Shown: positions 23,930 to 36,794, numbered from the stretch's first letter. The stretch: 64,000 nucleotides of DNA from Kryptolebias marmoratus (GCF_001649575.2 NC_051430.1:15984331-16048330), one strand, 5' to 3'. Notes: a model not told the origin generated them from the letters alone. Made by a program: numbers and translations.

Positions 23930-24080
23930 GCAAGGCTGAGAGAAATTCAGATTGATGCCAAATATAATGCCTGCTGTGTCTTTTACATGTGACAAGGTAT
24001 TTGATGACACAATCAAGATTGGTTAAGGCCGGCTGACCAAACCAGCCAGCCTCACTTAGTGTGTCAGAACTGTTGTATAC
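23930..24080. promoter_or_regulatory. Weak candidate regulatory element
   Basis: Complex sequence with TTTGATGACACAATCAAG near 24000 and GGCCGGCTGACCAAACCAGC near 24027, between AT-rich flanks. Short, and the case rests on composition alone. Confidence 0.28.
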
Positions 24081-24300
24081 TCAAAATGTGCCATCTATTT
24101 CTGCAGATTTTATATTGTGCTACTAGTACCCCAAATCTCAAAAATATGTTAATTGAATGTTCTCAATTGTGTTGTTAATGCAAAATCAATTGTATCAAAT
24201 TGTCAAGTGTCAATGAATTGTATCAAACTTTTAAATTTAGATTAAGTTTGAATGAAAAAAAACACAAGATATGTTTTGGAAGGCATGTGACATTTTAGGG

Positions 24301-24620
24301 TTAAAACAATAGCTCAAATATTTAAAAATGAGGTTTGTAGAAAGGCAGCAACTTCAGTCTTTAAGAAACAACTGTAGCAGTTCATGCAGATGACATTTTC
24401 TAAACATTTCCTTCCCTGTCAGTTTTGCAGAACTCAATTATTTACTCAAGCTTTTGGTTGTTTGCAAGCACAAATAACTACAGCAGCAGCTAGCTGTAGC
24501 ACTTCTGATGCTGTCCGAGGTACTTCCAACAAGAATATCGAAATGTTTTTATAGGACAATTGTGTTAATCAACACAATTATGTACAGTAGTGTAAAGTCT
24601 TAAAAAAATGCACATGAAGC
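24301..24620. mobile_element. MITE copy, partial, same family as 22090-22757
   Basis: The left end TTAAAACAATAGCTCAAAT matches the family terminus. The interior block GCAAGCACAAATAACTACAG followed by CAGCTAGCTGTAGCACTTCTG is nearly the same as in the copy at 48760-49282. The right arm is not recognisable, so the right border is approximate. It contains a perfect 9-bp inverted repeat AATTGTGTT/AACACAATT (24558-24566, 24571-24579). Confidence 0.6.
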
Positions 24621-25058
24621 ATTTTGGTCAAATAATGTGTTTTTGCTGTTTTTTTTATGCATTTATTTTTTTAAGTGGTTTTATTCAAAACTTTTATTTC
24701 TAATAGAAGTTTAAATAAAATGTATTTTTGCTTCCCCATGATTTAAAATAAGAATTATCTGCATTTGCCACATGGAACTACTTTGGCACAGAGCAGATAA
24801 TCCAACAATATAGCAATAAATGCTAAAAACTGTTACATACATCATTTTTATAGTTTTTATTTTATGATTATGATTATATAGTTTCATCTTTTAGACTTAG
24901 TGTCATCACAATTTAGTTTTATTTTGTTTGTTGGTTTATTTTTTGAATACGTACAAAAGAAAAAAACATTTTGAGGTGAATTATTTTAATTGTTATTTAT
25001 TTTTTTATAATTATTTCTGATTTTAATAAAAGTTATCAGTCGTTATAGCTAAAACCTT
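24621..25058. other. Very AT-rich non-coding stretch
   Basis: Long runs of A and T with few CpG. It may include decayed MITE sequence at its left edge. Nothing else seen. Confidence 0.5.
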
Positions 25059-25172
25059 ACGACCTGTCTGGGATGTACCCAGCCTCTTGCATAATGACCA
25101 CTGAAAATAGGAACCAAATCCGCAGTGATCCTGCACAAAAAAGTAGGTAAAGAAAATGAATACATAGATAGC
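25059..25172 (+). mobile_element. SINE-like repeat fragment, 3' part only
   Basis: ACGACCTGTCTGGGATGTAC, then GCCTCTTGCATAATGACC, AGTGATCCTGCA and AAAGAAAATGAATACATAGA align by eye to the 3' half of the family seen at 13243-13475 and 22518-22627. The tail is diverged to ATACATAGATAG. No tRNA-like head remains. Old, decayed copy. Confidence 0.65.
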
Positions 25173-27535
25173 TCATTTTTTTATGCTGGCGATCAATATG
25201 AAGTTAGACGAAGTGACCTTGTGACAAATGGCAAAAAGGTTGCTTGACAAAACAATTGCTCTAAATCTAAATATCTATGCTGAAATACACTAAACTGCTT
25301 TTTCATCATTTAAACCCCTTGGAGATACAATAACTGAACTTTGGATCATGTATATACAATTTAGAAATTGAAACTTATAGTTTGAAGCAGAATACGTTGA
25401 GGGCAAACCTATGCACTTCTTGCTTATGGTTTTATCTGCAAGACACAATGTGCCTTTTTAACCCTTCTGGGCCTATTTTGAATTTCAGAGTTGCATAAAG
25501 CTATGCTTATGAAAATATCAGTCATCAGATCGGTATTACAAGGGTTCGAACGTGCACGTCACATGAACTGCTAACACCATGTTTAGTTTGATTAAACAAA
25601 AAAGTATCTCAATCAGTGAGGTATTTGTTTATTTCTCATCAGCGGCAATGAGGGGTTACAGTTCCAGAGGTGGCATAAAATACAAATATACGTGTCCTAA
25701 CCACGGAATTACGTAAATTGAAGGAAACATTCTGAGTTGTTTGACTCTCCAGTGGTCCCAGGAGTGCAGATTTGTCAGCGGGAATGCTGGACAATAAAAC
25801 TAAAGCCAATGATGGAGTAAGTGAAAGTTAAAACTTAGCTCTCTCGTGGTTGTATAATGTGTTGTGACCAATGAAACGTTACCAGTGGTTCACATAGCTT
25901 TCTGTCAGTGCTAATGTAAAATCCCTGGAGGCAGGGATCGAAATTTGCCCTTTAAAGCTCATTGTCTCAATTAGGTCTCAATGCAAAACAGACAGAACTA
26001 TGATTGTATCAACTAAATTTAGTATATTTGATTGTTGTAAATTAAAGGGAAGTTGTGGCTATCTTTATCCTCCACCTTGTATGAACAAGTTATTTTGGGA
26101 AATTAGTAAATTAAATCATTTGGAGATAATTGACACAAATTTATAACATTTTGACACTGTACTATAGCAGCCTCAAAGAATGATAGAAATGCTTTACTCA
26201 AACTCTAACAGGCAATTTACATTTAAATTTCTAATGTCCCTATTACTGGTGGATTTAAAAGAGCAAGGGCTTGCCTTTAATGCCTTCTTGCTGTCTCCAT
26301 ACTACCTCTTCATCATTTCCCTCTCTACATCACCCTTTTCAATGAAGGGTGTCTCCCACAAGGGCTTTTATCCTCACCTTTAAGAGGACTTAATCAGCAG
26401 CAGGCTTGCTATAGATTCTATGGCAATCACAAAGAGGCAGGTTGACCCCCCCAAACAAAAGCCAGGTCATTAAAATATCTCCAACAGAAAAAGTCAGGAG
26501 ATCAAAGAGTTTCATCTGCCTTTTTCTGCAAACACAGAGCAGAGATCAAAACTTAGCTATACAACAGAGACACTTAGTTGCCTTCTTCTAAAAACCCGAA
26601 GACTACAGCTCATCCCCTGCTTTCGGCTGAGGCAGACTTGTCTTCTGAGTTGGAATGCCAAGAAAGATGTTTGGGAAAATTTTTGATGGACAAGCTTCTG
26701 CTCAGAACATTGTGTAGATAGCCAGATGTGAAGACTGCTTTTGTCACAGTCCAGTCAAAGAAATCCTATTTCCCTTTAATAAAGAGAGTATTAATGATAG
26801 AATCTCAGCACATTCTTTAGCTATTTTAATGAACACTGAGGTGTGTTAGAATGCTGGTGTGCAGAATAAAGGTAAGGTTGTGTGTTTCATGAAAAAGTCT
26901 GTCATCATGGTAAAACAATGAGATGTCAAGGTGTCAAAAAAATGTGAACGGCAGTTTGTTTAAACTTTAAGAAAGCAGGTTCATGAGAAGGTTTAACTAT
27001 TTCTACTTAATATAAATTGCATGAATTAAATTGTAAGTGACATATCTGAATATTTGATGTACACAGTGTACAAAAAACAAAATGATAAACTAGAACTTCA
27101 AACAATTCATGAAGTTTTTTTTGTTTTACATTATTCCTTTAAGTGTTTTTAGTGCATACAGTTATATCTGCTAAATAAATATTAACTCTGAGGTATGAGC
27201 ACTGTTTTTCTTTAATGTAAAAGATCAGGGATTAGCAACTCATCTTAATGCAACTGCAATAGTTCTCATATGACCGTGGATTAATTTCTCCCTCTGTGAA
27301 AGCCTATGGAAATTGGAGCTTAATAAAAAAAATCCAACTTTACTGCATATAGAATCATAAATGGTGGGTAATTTATCCAAACAAGTAATAAACTGATGAA
27401 AATCAATGGAATATATTCTACCTAACGATATACTTTAGCAAAGGGGAAATACACATGGTTGTATGATTTACAAACTATGCCCATAAATGATTTGAATAAT
27501 TGATACGTTAAACACAACATGCAGTGAAGATGTAA
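25173..27535. other. Non-coding stretch
   Basis: AT-rich with no supportable gene. A box B-like GGTTCGAAC at 25543-25551 lacks a tRNA-like arm around it. A short plus-strand frame at 26180-26383 is not recognisable. Confidence 0.5.
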
Positions 27536-27539
27536 TTCA

Positions 27540-27910
27540 GTTACTGTCAGCTGGAAGGATCACAGTGACTTCGGTACAGCATTCTGCCACAAGGAGACTC
27601 TGTACTGTATCATCCCTATTCTTAATAAAAGGCTATGCTGCCTTGTGAGCATAAGAAAAGTTATGGAAAATATCTCTCACCCAAGGACACAGAGCCAGAT
27701 GTGCTAAGACTTATGGGAGCAATCATAGGTGGCCAAGGCTTTGGTGTGGGCCTTATTACGTTAGGCTGCAACCCAGCACCTTCAACTTATTAAGCTGTCA
27801 AGAGTTGCAATGATTAAAACCAAAGAAAGGTCAGTTGCAGACCTTCAGCATTGTGCAGAACCTGATATTTGCTTTTAGGCCCCAGACCTAATGAAGAGAT
27901 TTTACTTGAT
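27540..27910. promoter_or_regulatory. Candidate conserved non-coding element
   Basis: About 370 bases of non-repetitive sequence with CTTATTACGTTAGGC near 27751, CAATCATAGG near 27721 and TGCAATGATTAAAACC near 27806. It sits between AT-rich or low-complexity flanks and has no open frame of note. Regulatory role inferred. Confidence 0.35.
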
Positions 27911-28149
27911 ACATGCATGGGAAAAGTAACAAAATTGTTCTTTAGCAGAGTCTTTTTTATTCTTCATTCTTTCTAGATGGCTTGTAAAAATGTCCAATAC
28001 TGGTATATTCTCTTCGCCAACTACTCTATCCTTCTCTTCTTTGTCCTTTTTCTATCTTGACAGACTCCTTTGAAATTAATTTAATCCATGACAAAGAGGC
28101 AGATAATTAGGGAGAGATATAAAGCAAAAGAAGAAGAGAATAAGTGAGG

Positions 28150-28380
28150 AAATCGGAAACCACGGGTAACCGCTTGGTGTTTTGCACTATCCTAGTCTCT
28201 CCATTCAGCAGTTTTGCATAATATCAGCATGTGTGGGGATCAAAGGGAGTAGGTTAATGGGAAAGGGGCTAAGGGATAATTACAGGGAGGGGACAGGTTG
28301 GAAAGAGTTGGGTCCAGGTGGGGCCAGCCCTGCTAATATTCTACTGTTATGCTGACACCAGGATTCTAGCGTCTGTCATT
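28150..28380. promoter_or_regulatory. Candidate regulatory element with POU- and TCF-like sites
   Basis: An octamer-like TTTTGCATA at 28212-28220 is followed 17 bases later by GATCAAAGGG (28238-28247), a TCF/LEF- or SOX-type core. Also present are CACGGGTAACCGC near 28163 and GGATAATTACAGGG near 28274. The left limit is approximate. Confidence 0.38.
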
Positions 28381-28400
28381 GAAGATTAAAAAAGGAAAGT

Positions 28401-28436
28401 GAGAAAAAGGGAAAGAAGAAAAGGAAGAAAAAAAAA
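28401..28436. repeat. 36-base uninterrupted purine tract
   Basis: Thirty-six consecutive A/G on the plus strand, read directly. Long purine-pyrimidine tracts can form triplex DNA; no role is implied. Confidence 0.9.
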
Positions 28437-29479
28437 CAATCTTGAGGGAGTTTATTGAGAGCTGTCATGGGCATCTCTCAGATACAAGAGAAAGGTGGCT
28501 TCTCATGGATTTATTTTCTTGTCATAGCTGATGATGCCATCCAGGAGGCTGGGGACTGGCAGAAGCTGGGGGAAGTGAAGGACAGAAGGAAAAGGAGAGA
28601 CCTGATCCAGTAGAGGGGAAGGGTTCAGGGATTGCAGCCCCCAGGCAAAGAATCAATCACAGCGGAGCAAGGTGGGGTGATACGAGGTAGCGTGTGTGGT
28701 CTTGATTGGGATACAGAAATTCTGTCTTTAGAGAGTGTCACTCAGTGTTTGGCATTTCAGTTTCAATCCTCATAGAAAGATTAATTATGTCAGCAGTGCC
28801 ATTTTTATCTCTTCCATGTCTGGACATCCCCCTGGACATATTTTGATATATGAGTGCAACAACTGTAAACACTTTTTAGAATAAATATTCTATAAATGTG
28901 ACCATATCAGTGGACAAATTATTAGTGTATAGAAACTTAATTTTAGTTTACCTTTGACACCCTGTGAAATCTGTATCATTAGCAGGATGCAAGCATGAGG
29001 CAATAAATGATAGGGGGTGAATAGTGGGAGAGAATTAAGTGAATAAAGGATGACAGTGTAGCAAAAAAAAAAAAAAAGAACCTGTTTTAGTTCAAAGTAT
29101 GCCCTTGACTTCAGAGGGGATACAAAGTAGATGAGACTGTGATAGAGACATCTGTCTATTTTGGCAGTAAACGTCAGTCTAACCTGTGTGTAGCAAATTT
29201 TCTGTGGCATATGTAAAACTAAAGGGTCAGATAATGTTATGATGGGTCTCTGAAGAGTTAAGGATAATTAGCTAGTTAACAAACATTGCAAAGATGATAA
29301 AGTTCAAATATGCAAAAGTGGTGTGAGACTATTTGGAACCTACAAAAGCATTAAAATTGAGGTAACATTATATCTGTGTTCCTAACAGTTACAGTATGTA
29401 TTGTAATTCAGAAGATTTTTGCTATTATAAATGTGTAAAGTCTCTCCTAATACAACATTGTCTCAAAAATTAAAAAAAG
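28437..29479. other. Non-coding stretch with A15 run
   Basis: Includes an A15 run at 29063-29077. The minus-strand frame across 28890-29210 contains the run and is not recognisable. Confidence 0.5.
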
Positions 29480-29700
29480 AACATTCAAGGACATTTCAGT
29501 GACAGGAAACTGTCAGGAGAGCCACAGGTCTGAGATCAGCCTTTCCTACAGATATCATAACCATGGCCATAATTACCTCAATGACAGACCAGGTCTCAGA
29601 TGTGCTCCTGGGACCAACATCTTCATCTGTTCCTACCATGGCTCCCGGCGAATCTGTTATAAACCTGCCTTCCTGTCCAAGTTGTAGTACACCCCCCACC
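29480..29700. promoter_or_regulatory. Weak candidate element, open on both strands
   Basis: More complex than its flanks. Three frames on two strands are open (29499-29687 plus, 29563-29760 plus, 29496-29699 minus). A pyrimidine-plus-AG stretch (TTTCCTACAG, 29542-29551) could mimic an acceptor, but there is no matching donor and no recognisable domain. Confidence 0.22.
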
Positions 29701-31529
29701 TCCCAACAGTTTAAGTCACATCAGTCAGTCAGTTTAGACTCATTATCATATGTCCTCTAAGCCTGAGACATCAGTGTGCCATGACTGTCTCGGTTGACCA
29801 GATCACTGGAGGGTAAATGAAAGCTGTCTACATGAAAAAAAAAAAGTTTCAACCTTTTGTCTTTATGATGCCCACCATGGGATTCATGCCCTAAATAGTG
29901 ATGTTTTACCTGGAGCCTTCGCCTCTCTCTGTTTAACAACCCTAGTTTCCCAATAGACAACAAAAAGTGTTTAAAATAACTGGGTGAGTGTGTGTGTGTG
30001 GGGGGGGGGCTTCATCATGGAGACTTTTCCAATAAGGAAAATGCAGAGTTGAAACTGAAGAGGCTTTAAAATGCAGAGAATAATCATAGACACACAGATA
30101 TAAAACTTGTTGACAGTTTTAAGGGCGTCATTACAAAACTGAATGTTTAGCTGTTCTTGCCTCCAGTATGCTGACTGTGCACTGATTCAATTCAAAGAAT
30201 TCTGGCAAAAAAGAGACTTATACAGCCTGTAGCTGTCCCAACAAGAACAGTAAGTGAATAACAATGTGCTACTGAAAGCCTCTTCAGCATCATACCTATG
30301 AATGCTGGCTACTGCTGTTTAGCTTTCCTCTCACCCATGCAGTAACACTTTTTCAAAGGAAAAAAAAAATGTTATCTGTCTATCTTTGTGATCAGTTACA
30401 TGCTCATTATGTTGGATCCATCAACATTTTGAAAAGCTTGAACATGCTCTTTTTTCCCCTAATAGTTCCCAAGATACACTCAACTGTTGTTGAAAGCTCC
30501 AGTTACCTGAAACAAATTGCCTCCAGAAATCTGAACCTCTACTAGTCTGCAAACGTAAAGACATACAAGAACTTCAAAACATTAAAGCACACAATACTCC
30601 TGTGTTTTCAGCTTTTTTGAATTGTCCTTTTAAAAAAGATATAAATAAAGAATAAAAAGGAATCCGTGTAGACTGTGTGTGCATTCACATAGAGTTTGTG
30701 CTTTGGGCAAAACGTTGTGTTTCACCACATCCCCCCACATTCCCGCAGTATAAAAAGAGCTTTGACACAGCGGTAAGATAGAGTTTCACAGTGTGTTTGA
30801 GTGAATGTAATATGTTAAGATGTTACCAACGTGGTTTCCATTACAGTAGAATAACAGATTCACTTTTTGTAGAGATAAGCACTGAGGGGGCGTTCGGAGC
30901 ATAGCCTGCTGTGACATACTGGGTATTTATGTCGACTGATGATGGGGGACAAAGAAAAAAAATCAACATGGGTAAGCAAGGCCTAGTGTATGATGTATGA
31001 GGGCGCCAGATATAAAGTATTGACTGAAAAAAGAGGGGCTTCAGTGCATATACATGAGCACAAAAGAAGTGAAATGAATGGACTAAATCCCATTTTAGAA
31101 ACATGAGGCAAGAACAAAAGCCTAAACACAGGACCACCCTGTTATGCTATACTAAATACTGTCTTTTTTCACCTTTAATACTTTTGTGTCTTTGTTACTC
31201 TCCCTGTCGCTCTGTTTCTCCTAAGCCTTTTTAGGTTGTTCCACATGAGAGCTTTTTGGAGGCCATAAAGCCCAGATTGAGTATGGGCACAAAGTGCTCC
31301 CTAGTAGGTCAAAAAGATGAAGCTTGTCTGCCCAATCCAACATTTACATTCACTTTGAGAGACTTTGGAAACACACCGATATGTAAATGAAAGAGAAAAT
31401 ACCACATAAACAAAAACATTTGGAAATAAACATAAAGAAGAATCTTAATAAAATCAAAATTATACATTTGAAATAAGATGCCTTAAACCATCACAATAGT
31501 TTTATTTTATTTTTTTTTTCCCTTTAACA
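29701..31529. other. Non-coding stretch with G10 run
   Basis: (GT)n passes into ten G at 30000-30009. The rest is AT-rich with no gene or recognised repeat. Confidence 0.5.
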
Positions 31530-31640
31530 ATGGGAACAGCAATTGAGTGTGCCTTTAATTGTCCATTTTAGCTGTGTGGCCTTGACAATTTTTCCCCAAA
31601 ATAAAAGCCATTGCTATTTTCCATGCATACATCTTTAGAG
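31530..31640. promoter_or_regulatory. Weak candidate regulatory element
   Basis: GCAATTGAGTGTGCC, CTTTAATTGTCC and GGCCTTGACAAT in a short non-repetitive block after a T-rich run. Motif texture only. Confidence 0.25.
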
Positions 31641-32203
31641 AACCATCAAATTAACTTGGCCATAATGACTGTCAACCCATTCAGTCCAAGGTTGTTACAA
31701 AAGTTTGGCAGATGCATGCTTTGAGAAATAAGTGCAGCAGCAGTACAAAATAAAACAGATGTGAAGAATAAACTACTAAAAATGACAATAGAGTGGATTT
31801 TTTTGAGCAGTGGCATATGTTCTATTGGTTTCAATTGTTGCTGCAGCACACCAAATTTTACACGAGACAAGTGTTGACATTCAGCTTTAATTTGATGAGT
31901 TTTACACCAACTTAAAAAAAAATTTGTATAGAAATCAAAGACTTTAGGGAATCTGCTGTATGAGACACCAACATTGCACTGTACCTTTACTGTTCGGGTA
32001 TTAATTTACAAATCCTAAAATGTAAAATGAAATTTGTCTATCTAATTCCATTGTCACTGTTTTATATCACATCCACTTTGCTGGAGAACAAGTATGTCGA
32101 TGTCCGCATACCAAATTGTGTAATCCTTAGAAAGACTAAAAAATAAAAGATCAAAAAAAGTTCAAGAGATAGGAGCAGAAAGGGAGGGCAAGATGTTGCG
32201 TGT
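31641..32203. other. Non-coding stretch
   Basis: AT-rich; nothing specific recognised. Confidence 0.5.
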
Positions 32204-32230
32204 GGGGGTGGGGGGTGGGGGGTGAAAGGG
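32204..32230 (+). other. G-quadruplex motif
   Basis: G5-T-G6-T-G6-TGAAA-G3: four G-runs of at least three with loops of 1, 1 and 5 bases. Very short loops make this a strong predicted intramolecular quadruplex on the plus strand. Formation in cells is inferred, not shown. Confidence 0.8.
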
Positions 32231-33918
32231 ATAAAATCCATTTATTTTTTCTTCTTTACCTTTTGTGAACTTTCCTGCTACTAGGCAATGCTAAAATGAT
32301 TAGCTGCCAGCAATCAGGCCATGGTCAGGGAAAACTTATCACATGATGACCAGTCCCCACACTGGCCTTGTACTGAGCATCGGTGAGTGAGACCTGCAGT
32401 ATTGCTTGAATTATTCCCCAGGTGGGTGTGATGAGTTCACAGCAGCTTTAGTGGGAACCAAACACTGGGAAACTGCTGACACATAATCGTTTTAGAGGAG
32501 CATATGCATGTGCTTGTGTGTACAACAGGGAAAGAAGTGAAACAGCCTCAACGCTACGTTTGCTATTCTTCTAAATACCCAACCCTCTGCTTCATATACT
32601 GCATTCATGCAAGCACTCATGAATGATGCACTTACACACATGCACACACACAGCTGACACTCACCCCTACTGAGAGGTGAGGAAGACAGAACGAGGTCAA
32701 ATGCAAAGGCAATAAAAGCTGCAGTGCCCCACTGTTGATCTCATTCTGGGTTCATCATTTTAAACAGCCTGAAAGTACAAGAAGGGTCTGCTGCTGTGCA
32801 GAAACCTTCCCAATTAGGATGACTCATGCACAGGAGCAAGGCTCTATATGCTATCCTATATACACAAACACACACATGCACCTTTGGGGTCATCCTCACC
32901 AATAAGTACAAAGCATAGTCTTTGTTGCTAGAAGGAAGTGATGAGAGGAGGCTTGTATAGGAGGCTTGGTTGATGTAAGAAAGCGTGCACTGGGAAATGC
33001 TGCTTTTTTTACCTTTATGCGTGGTTAAAAACAAGCCTTCGACCGCAGACACCCACTCCCTGTGGGACCACTGAACTGAGCACCAACCTCACAGCCTGGG
33101 TCTGATGTGTCACTAAGCAGAATCACTTCTAACTCACTGTATCTTTGCCCCCTCAACACCCTCCCACCACCATCAGCATCTGAAACACCCCTGGAGGAGC
33201 AGACAAAGGTGTTCTGCTCCTGCTGTTGTGCACTCTCTGATGATAACTTGTCTACAGTAGGTAACATAAACTCAAGAGACTGTGCAGATTTAAGATCGGA
33301 GACAAAAGAGTTGAATGCAGAACAGAACAATATTTTCTTTATATAGAAGACAGAAATCAGTAACTGTTTACATTTTCTACAGCTGGACCTGCAACTTTAT
33401 ACTTTGTAAAACAAAGCAAAACGCAAATACACTTCTAAACTCCCTCTACTTTGATTTTGTTAGTCTAGCTCCTAATGCCTTATGTCACATTGGCCTATGA
33501 GTGTCCATGTCTTGTTTTGGAGTTCTGTTAAAAAAGTTACCTCTTAAATGCACATATTTGTACTGGCATTTGTTGGGCCTGGGGGGGTTACGATGGAAGA
33601 AGCCCCTTTCACCTTTTAATCATTATTTTTGCATCAAAAGCAGGACCTGCAACCACATCTTCCTAGTTTTCCCTCTTCCTCACTCCCACACCCTATCATG
33701 AGTATGGGCATACTTGCACAAACCTTTACACACCTGAATGTGCACACACACCAGATCCTGACAATCATTGTGCCACTACTGATCTGCAGTCCGCTGAGGT
33801 CACAGCAGAATGACAGCTGTCACAGAGTACCCATTACCCCACCCCCCACACACACAGCAGGGAATTAAAGACAAACAAATCTGCAGCCACAGGAAGACAA
33901 AGTTAAATCACGTCTCTC
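32231..33918. other. Non-coding stretch
   Basis: Includes CA-rich patches near 32635-32655 and 32865-32880. Overlapping opposite-strand frames at 33025-33330 and 33107-33346 translate to nothing known. Confidence 0.5.
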
Positions 33919-33941
33919 TGTGTGTGTGTGCGTGCGCGCGC
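33919..33941. repeat. Alternating purine-pyrimidine (TG)n/(CG)n tract, Z-DNA-prone
   Basis: (TG)n runs into CGTGCGCGCGC. GC and GT alternation is the classical Z-DNA-forming pattern, and the CGCGCG core is rare in this CpG-poor window. Confidence 0.8.
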
Positions 33942-34429
33942 TCTCTGTGTATGTCCTTGTCTCCCTATGGTAGAGTTACAGTTAGAATGGAGAGATGCCA
34001 TCACTCTCGTATGTTTGAAGAGAGTAATAAGGGCAGAACTCTGCTGTTTTCCCATTTCCTCTCATGTCCTCTTTTGCCAACATGATTGGTGCTGTAAAAC
34101 TACTCCCATGAAGTCTCAGGTGTCTTCTGTCCTTGTATGATTTTACAGACATAGGGTTAACAAGTTCCACAAAATACGCCGTCTGAAGCAAAACACATGG
34201 TCACATATTCAAGACATATATATATATTTATGCTATTGAATCAAATAATGTAAGTAAAACTGTCTTAGATAAAACAGACAATACTTTATGTTTTAGTTCA
34301 CTGCTAAGGATAAATTTTCTCAATTCCAGCCACAAATAGGCCATAAAAAGCTCAGTCCCATTTCTTCATCACATCATCCTTCTATCGCCCTGTTCCTCTG
34401 GCATTTATGATGTAAGTATAAGGCCCTTT
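33942..34429. other. Non-coding stretch
   Basis: Short (TA)n near 34217-34227; otherwise unremarkable. Confidence 0.5.
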
Positions 34430-34720
34430 TAGTGCTTCCCTTAACTGTGACCTCACTTCCACTGTGACAGTGCTGACAGCGAAGCAGCTCTCTCGTTTAC
34501 ATGTGTTCCGCATCATTTAGCATGCAGCCCAGACACAGCGCCACTGTGGGTTTTAACCCCAGCTGGGGGTTGGTTTGGTCTACAGCCCCCTCAAGGGAGA
34601 CTACTGCTCTAATGGTAATTTAAGTGTAAAATCTGGTCCCTGGGAAAAAGGTCATTGAATCTACATAAGCCCCTTGAGCCAGGTTTAGGACCATCGGCCT
34701 TCAAGAGGATGGAGGCAGAG
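34430..34720. promoter_or_regulatory. Candidate conserved non-coding element
   Basis: It contains AACCCCAGCTGGGGGTT (34555-34571), an almost perfect palindrome around an AGCT core with one extra G. Also present are paired CACTGTG/GACAGTGCTGACAG sites near 34460, CATCATTTAGCATGC near 34512 and CTAATGGTAATTTAAG near 34611. Retained CpGs occur (AGCGAAGC, CTCGTTT, CAGCGCC). Regulatory role inferred. Confidence 0.4.
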
Positions 34721-36738
34721 AGACACTAGATTCTCTTTAGCTTTACTTCCATCTCCTCCTTTTTTTCTTTTACCAATTCCCCCTCCACACACTCACACAG
34801 CCCCACACATACACATACACACTGGTTTTCATCCCCTCCTCATACCCAGGTCCCTTGGCTCTTCAGTTCCACTTGGTGCTTGATCTATGTCTGTGAACAA
34901 TAGTTAGAGATGCAATAGAAGTGGGACCAGAGGGAGTTGGGATGAGAGCCACGATTGTTGTTCTTCTTCCAAAATGTCCTCTGCATCCTAAAAGGGGACT
35001 CAACAGTGGAAAGATCAATACTGTATTTATGTGCACTTCCCAAATGCATTACAGGGACACCCACATCCATGTTCATCACACACGTCCAAACTTAAACACA
35101 CATAAGTGCTTTGACTGGATCCTGTTGTCCTTATGTAATGAATCCAGCCAGTTTGCTGCCAGATGGGAAAAGTGCAGCTGAAACAAAACAGTGTCAGTCA
35201 TCTGTGGCACCACATATTACAGAGAAACTTTGCTCAAATTGCCAGAGTATAAACATATGTTGTTTTGTCTTTTTGATTAAGGTTGGTCTTCTTTGTCTGT
35301 GCTGCTCTAGTTCAACTGCAATGAGACTCTGAGGGGAGCTTTTCTGTCACCAGATGGCAAAATTAGCTTAGGGCAAAACACATTGTGGTTCTTATCTACA
35401 AGTAAATATAAAGACATGTAAAAAAAATGCAGCATCTGGAAATTAAACAGCATACACTAAACCAGTATGTAAAAAAAAAACAAATATGTTTATGTAGTTA
35501 CACACTTGTGGCAACAAGCAGAAAAACGACAAACACCAAAAGTAAATTTGTTCAGCTGGATAGTTTACAATTCTTTTAAAACTGTATGTTAACCAGTTAT
35601 TCTTACGTGAAAAAAACAAAACAAACAAACTGAACCACAAAGGTAAACTGAAATGAGAAATTATACGAATATAAGAATAATGTCAATTCTGAGTTGTGCT
35701 ATAACAAAAACATCTTGTGCTGTATGACTTATTACAACACAGATCAGAATTTCTGTCTAAACTGCAACATTTTTAGAAATTATGGTAATTATTAGGGCCT
35801 GGCCATATCAAATGGTGTTTTCAAAATGAAAATACTGTCAGGCTTCATTTCCTCTTGCACTGATAATTAAGAAAGGGTTATTCTGAAACCATACAGAAGG
35901 TGGTCATTACAGTCTTTCCCTGAAACATTTTTCCTGTGCTTGAAAACATGTGGAAATGCTTTCATTTTGACCTAAAAAGATCAAAATGCCCTATAATCTA
36001 AAGAGAAACAGAACTACCTTGGTGCTGTACTCATTGTAACAATGTCCTTATTTATGATGGAACTAAGTTTGAGACTGCTACACATTATTTGAAGCCATAG
36101 CTTCCAATAAGTATCCAGAGTAAAAACACTTTCTCTGATTAGTTTCACTATTAGAAAGGGAATCCTAATGTTGATTTTCTTGTAGTAACTTTTTTTCTGG
36201 TCTTCCATTCAGAATACTGAATGATTATCTTTTTTACCTGCAAATCTGAATCTGTGAACAAAATCTAATCAACATAAAAACTTCAGTCTTAGTAAGAAAA
36301 TCAAAAAAGTTTCAAAACACATGTTTACTGTAAGTGAAAAGTTTCAGAAGAAAGTGTTGAGCTGGCACAGAAACACAAACACACACAGGAAACAAAACAA
36401 AACAAAAAATTTGAGGAAAACATTTTATTTATTTTAATGTATGTTTTTTTATTATATTTTCATACATTGCTATATATTCATAATAACATACATTATGTTA
36501 ATATATAATTTAACCTTTTGTATATAAATAGATATTTGCAGTAGTTTCCAACAAGCCTTGGAGGCTTATCTTATTGAATTTTAACTTGTTCTTAAGTGTA
36601 TAGACATTATTTTTGTTTTTCATTTTATCTCTGATTTCTTGAATTTGCACCAAGATTTAAAATAAACTTAAATGAGGAAACTCAGATTACTGTATCTATA
36701 AAAAAACAACAACAGATATTTCAGATATAAGATTGACT
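34721..36738. other. Non-coding AT-rich stretch
   Basis: A CA-rich patch lies at 34785-34825; the rest, especially 36400-36540, is extremely AT-rich. No supportable feature. Confidence 0.5.
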
Positions 36739-36744
36739 ATATAN

Positions 36745-36779
<35 letters not shown>
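36739..36779. repeat. (TA)n microsatellite containing an ambiguous base
   Basis: About 41 bases of alternating T and A with an N at 36744. It lies about 15 bases beyond the 3' tail of the minus-strand SINE-like copy. Confidence 0.95.
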
Positions 36780-36782
<3 letters not shown>

Positions 36783-36794
36783 ATTTTATTTTTT

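Noticed and set aside
25541..25560. tRNA-like box B GGTTCGAAC
   Set aside because: The flanking bases cannot form a T-arm stem and no box A lies upstream at the right distance.
29063..29077. A15 run as a retroposon tail
   Set aside because: No recognisable element body on either side.
29499..29760. Possible exon after TTTCCTACAG
   Set aside because: Open in several frames on both strands, no donor site, no recognised domain.
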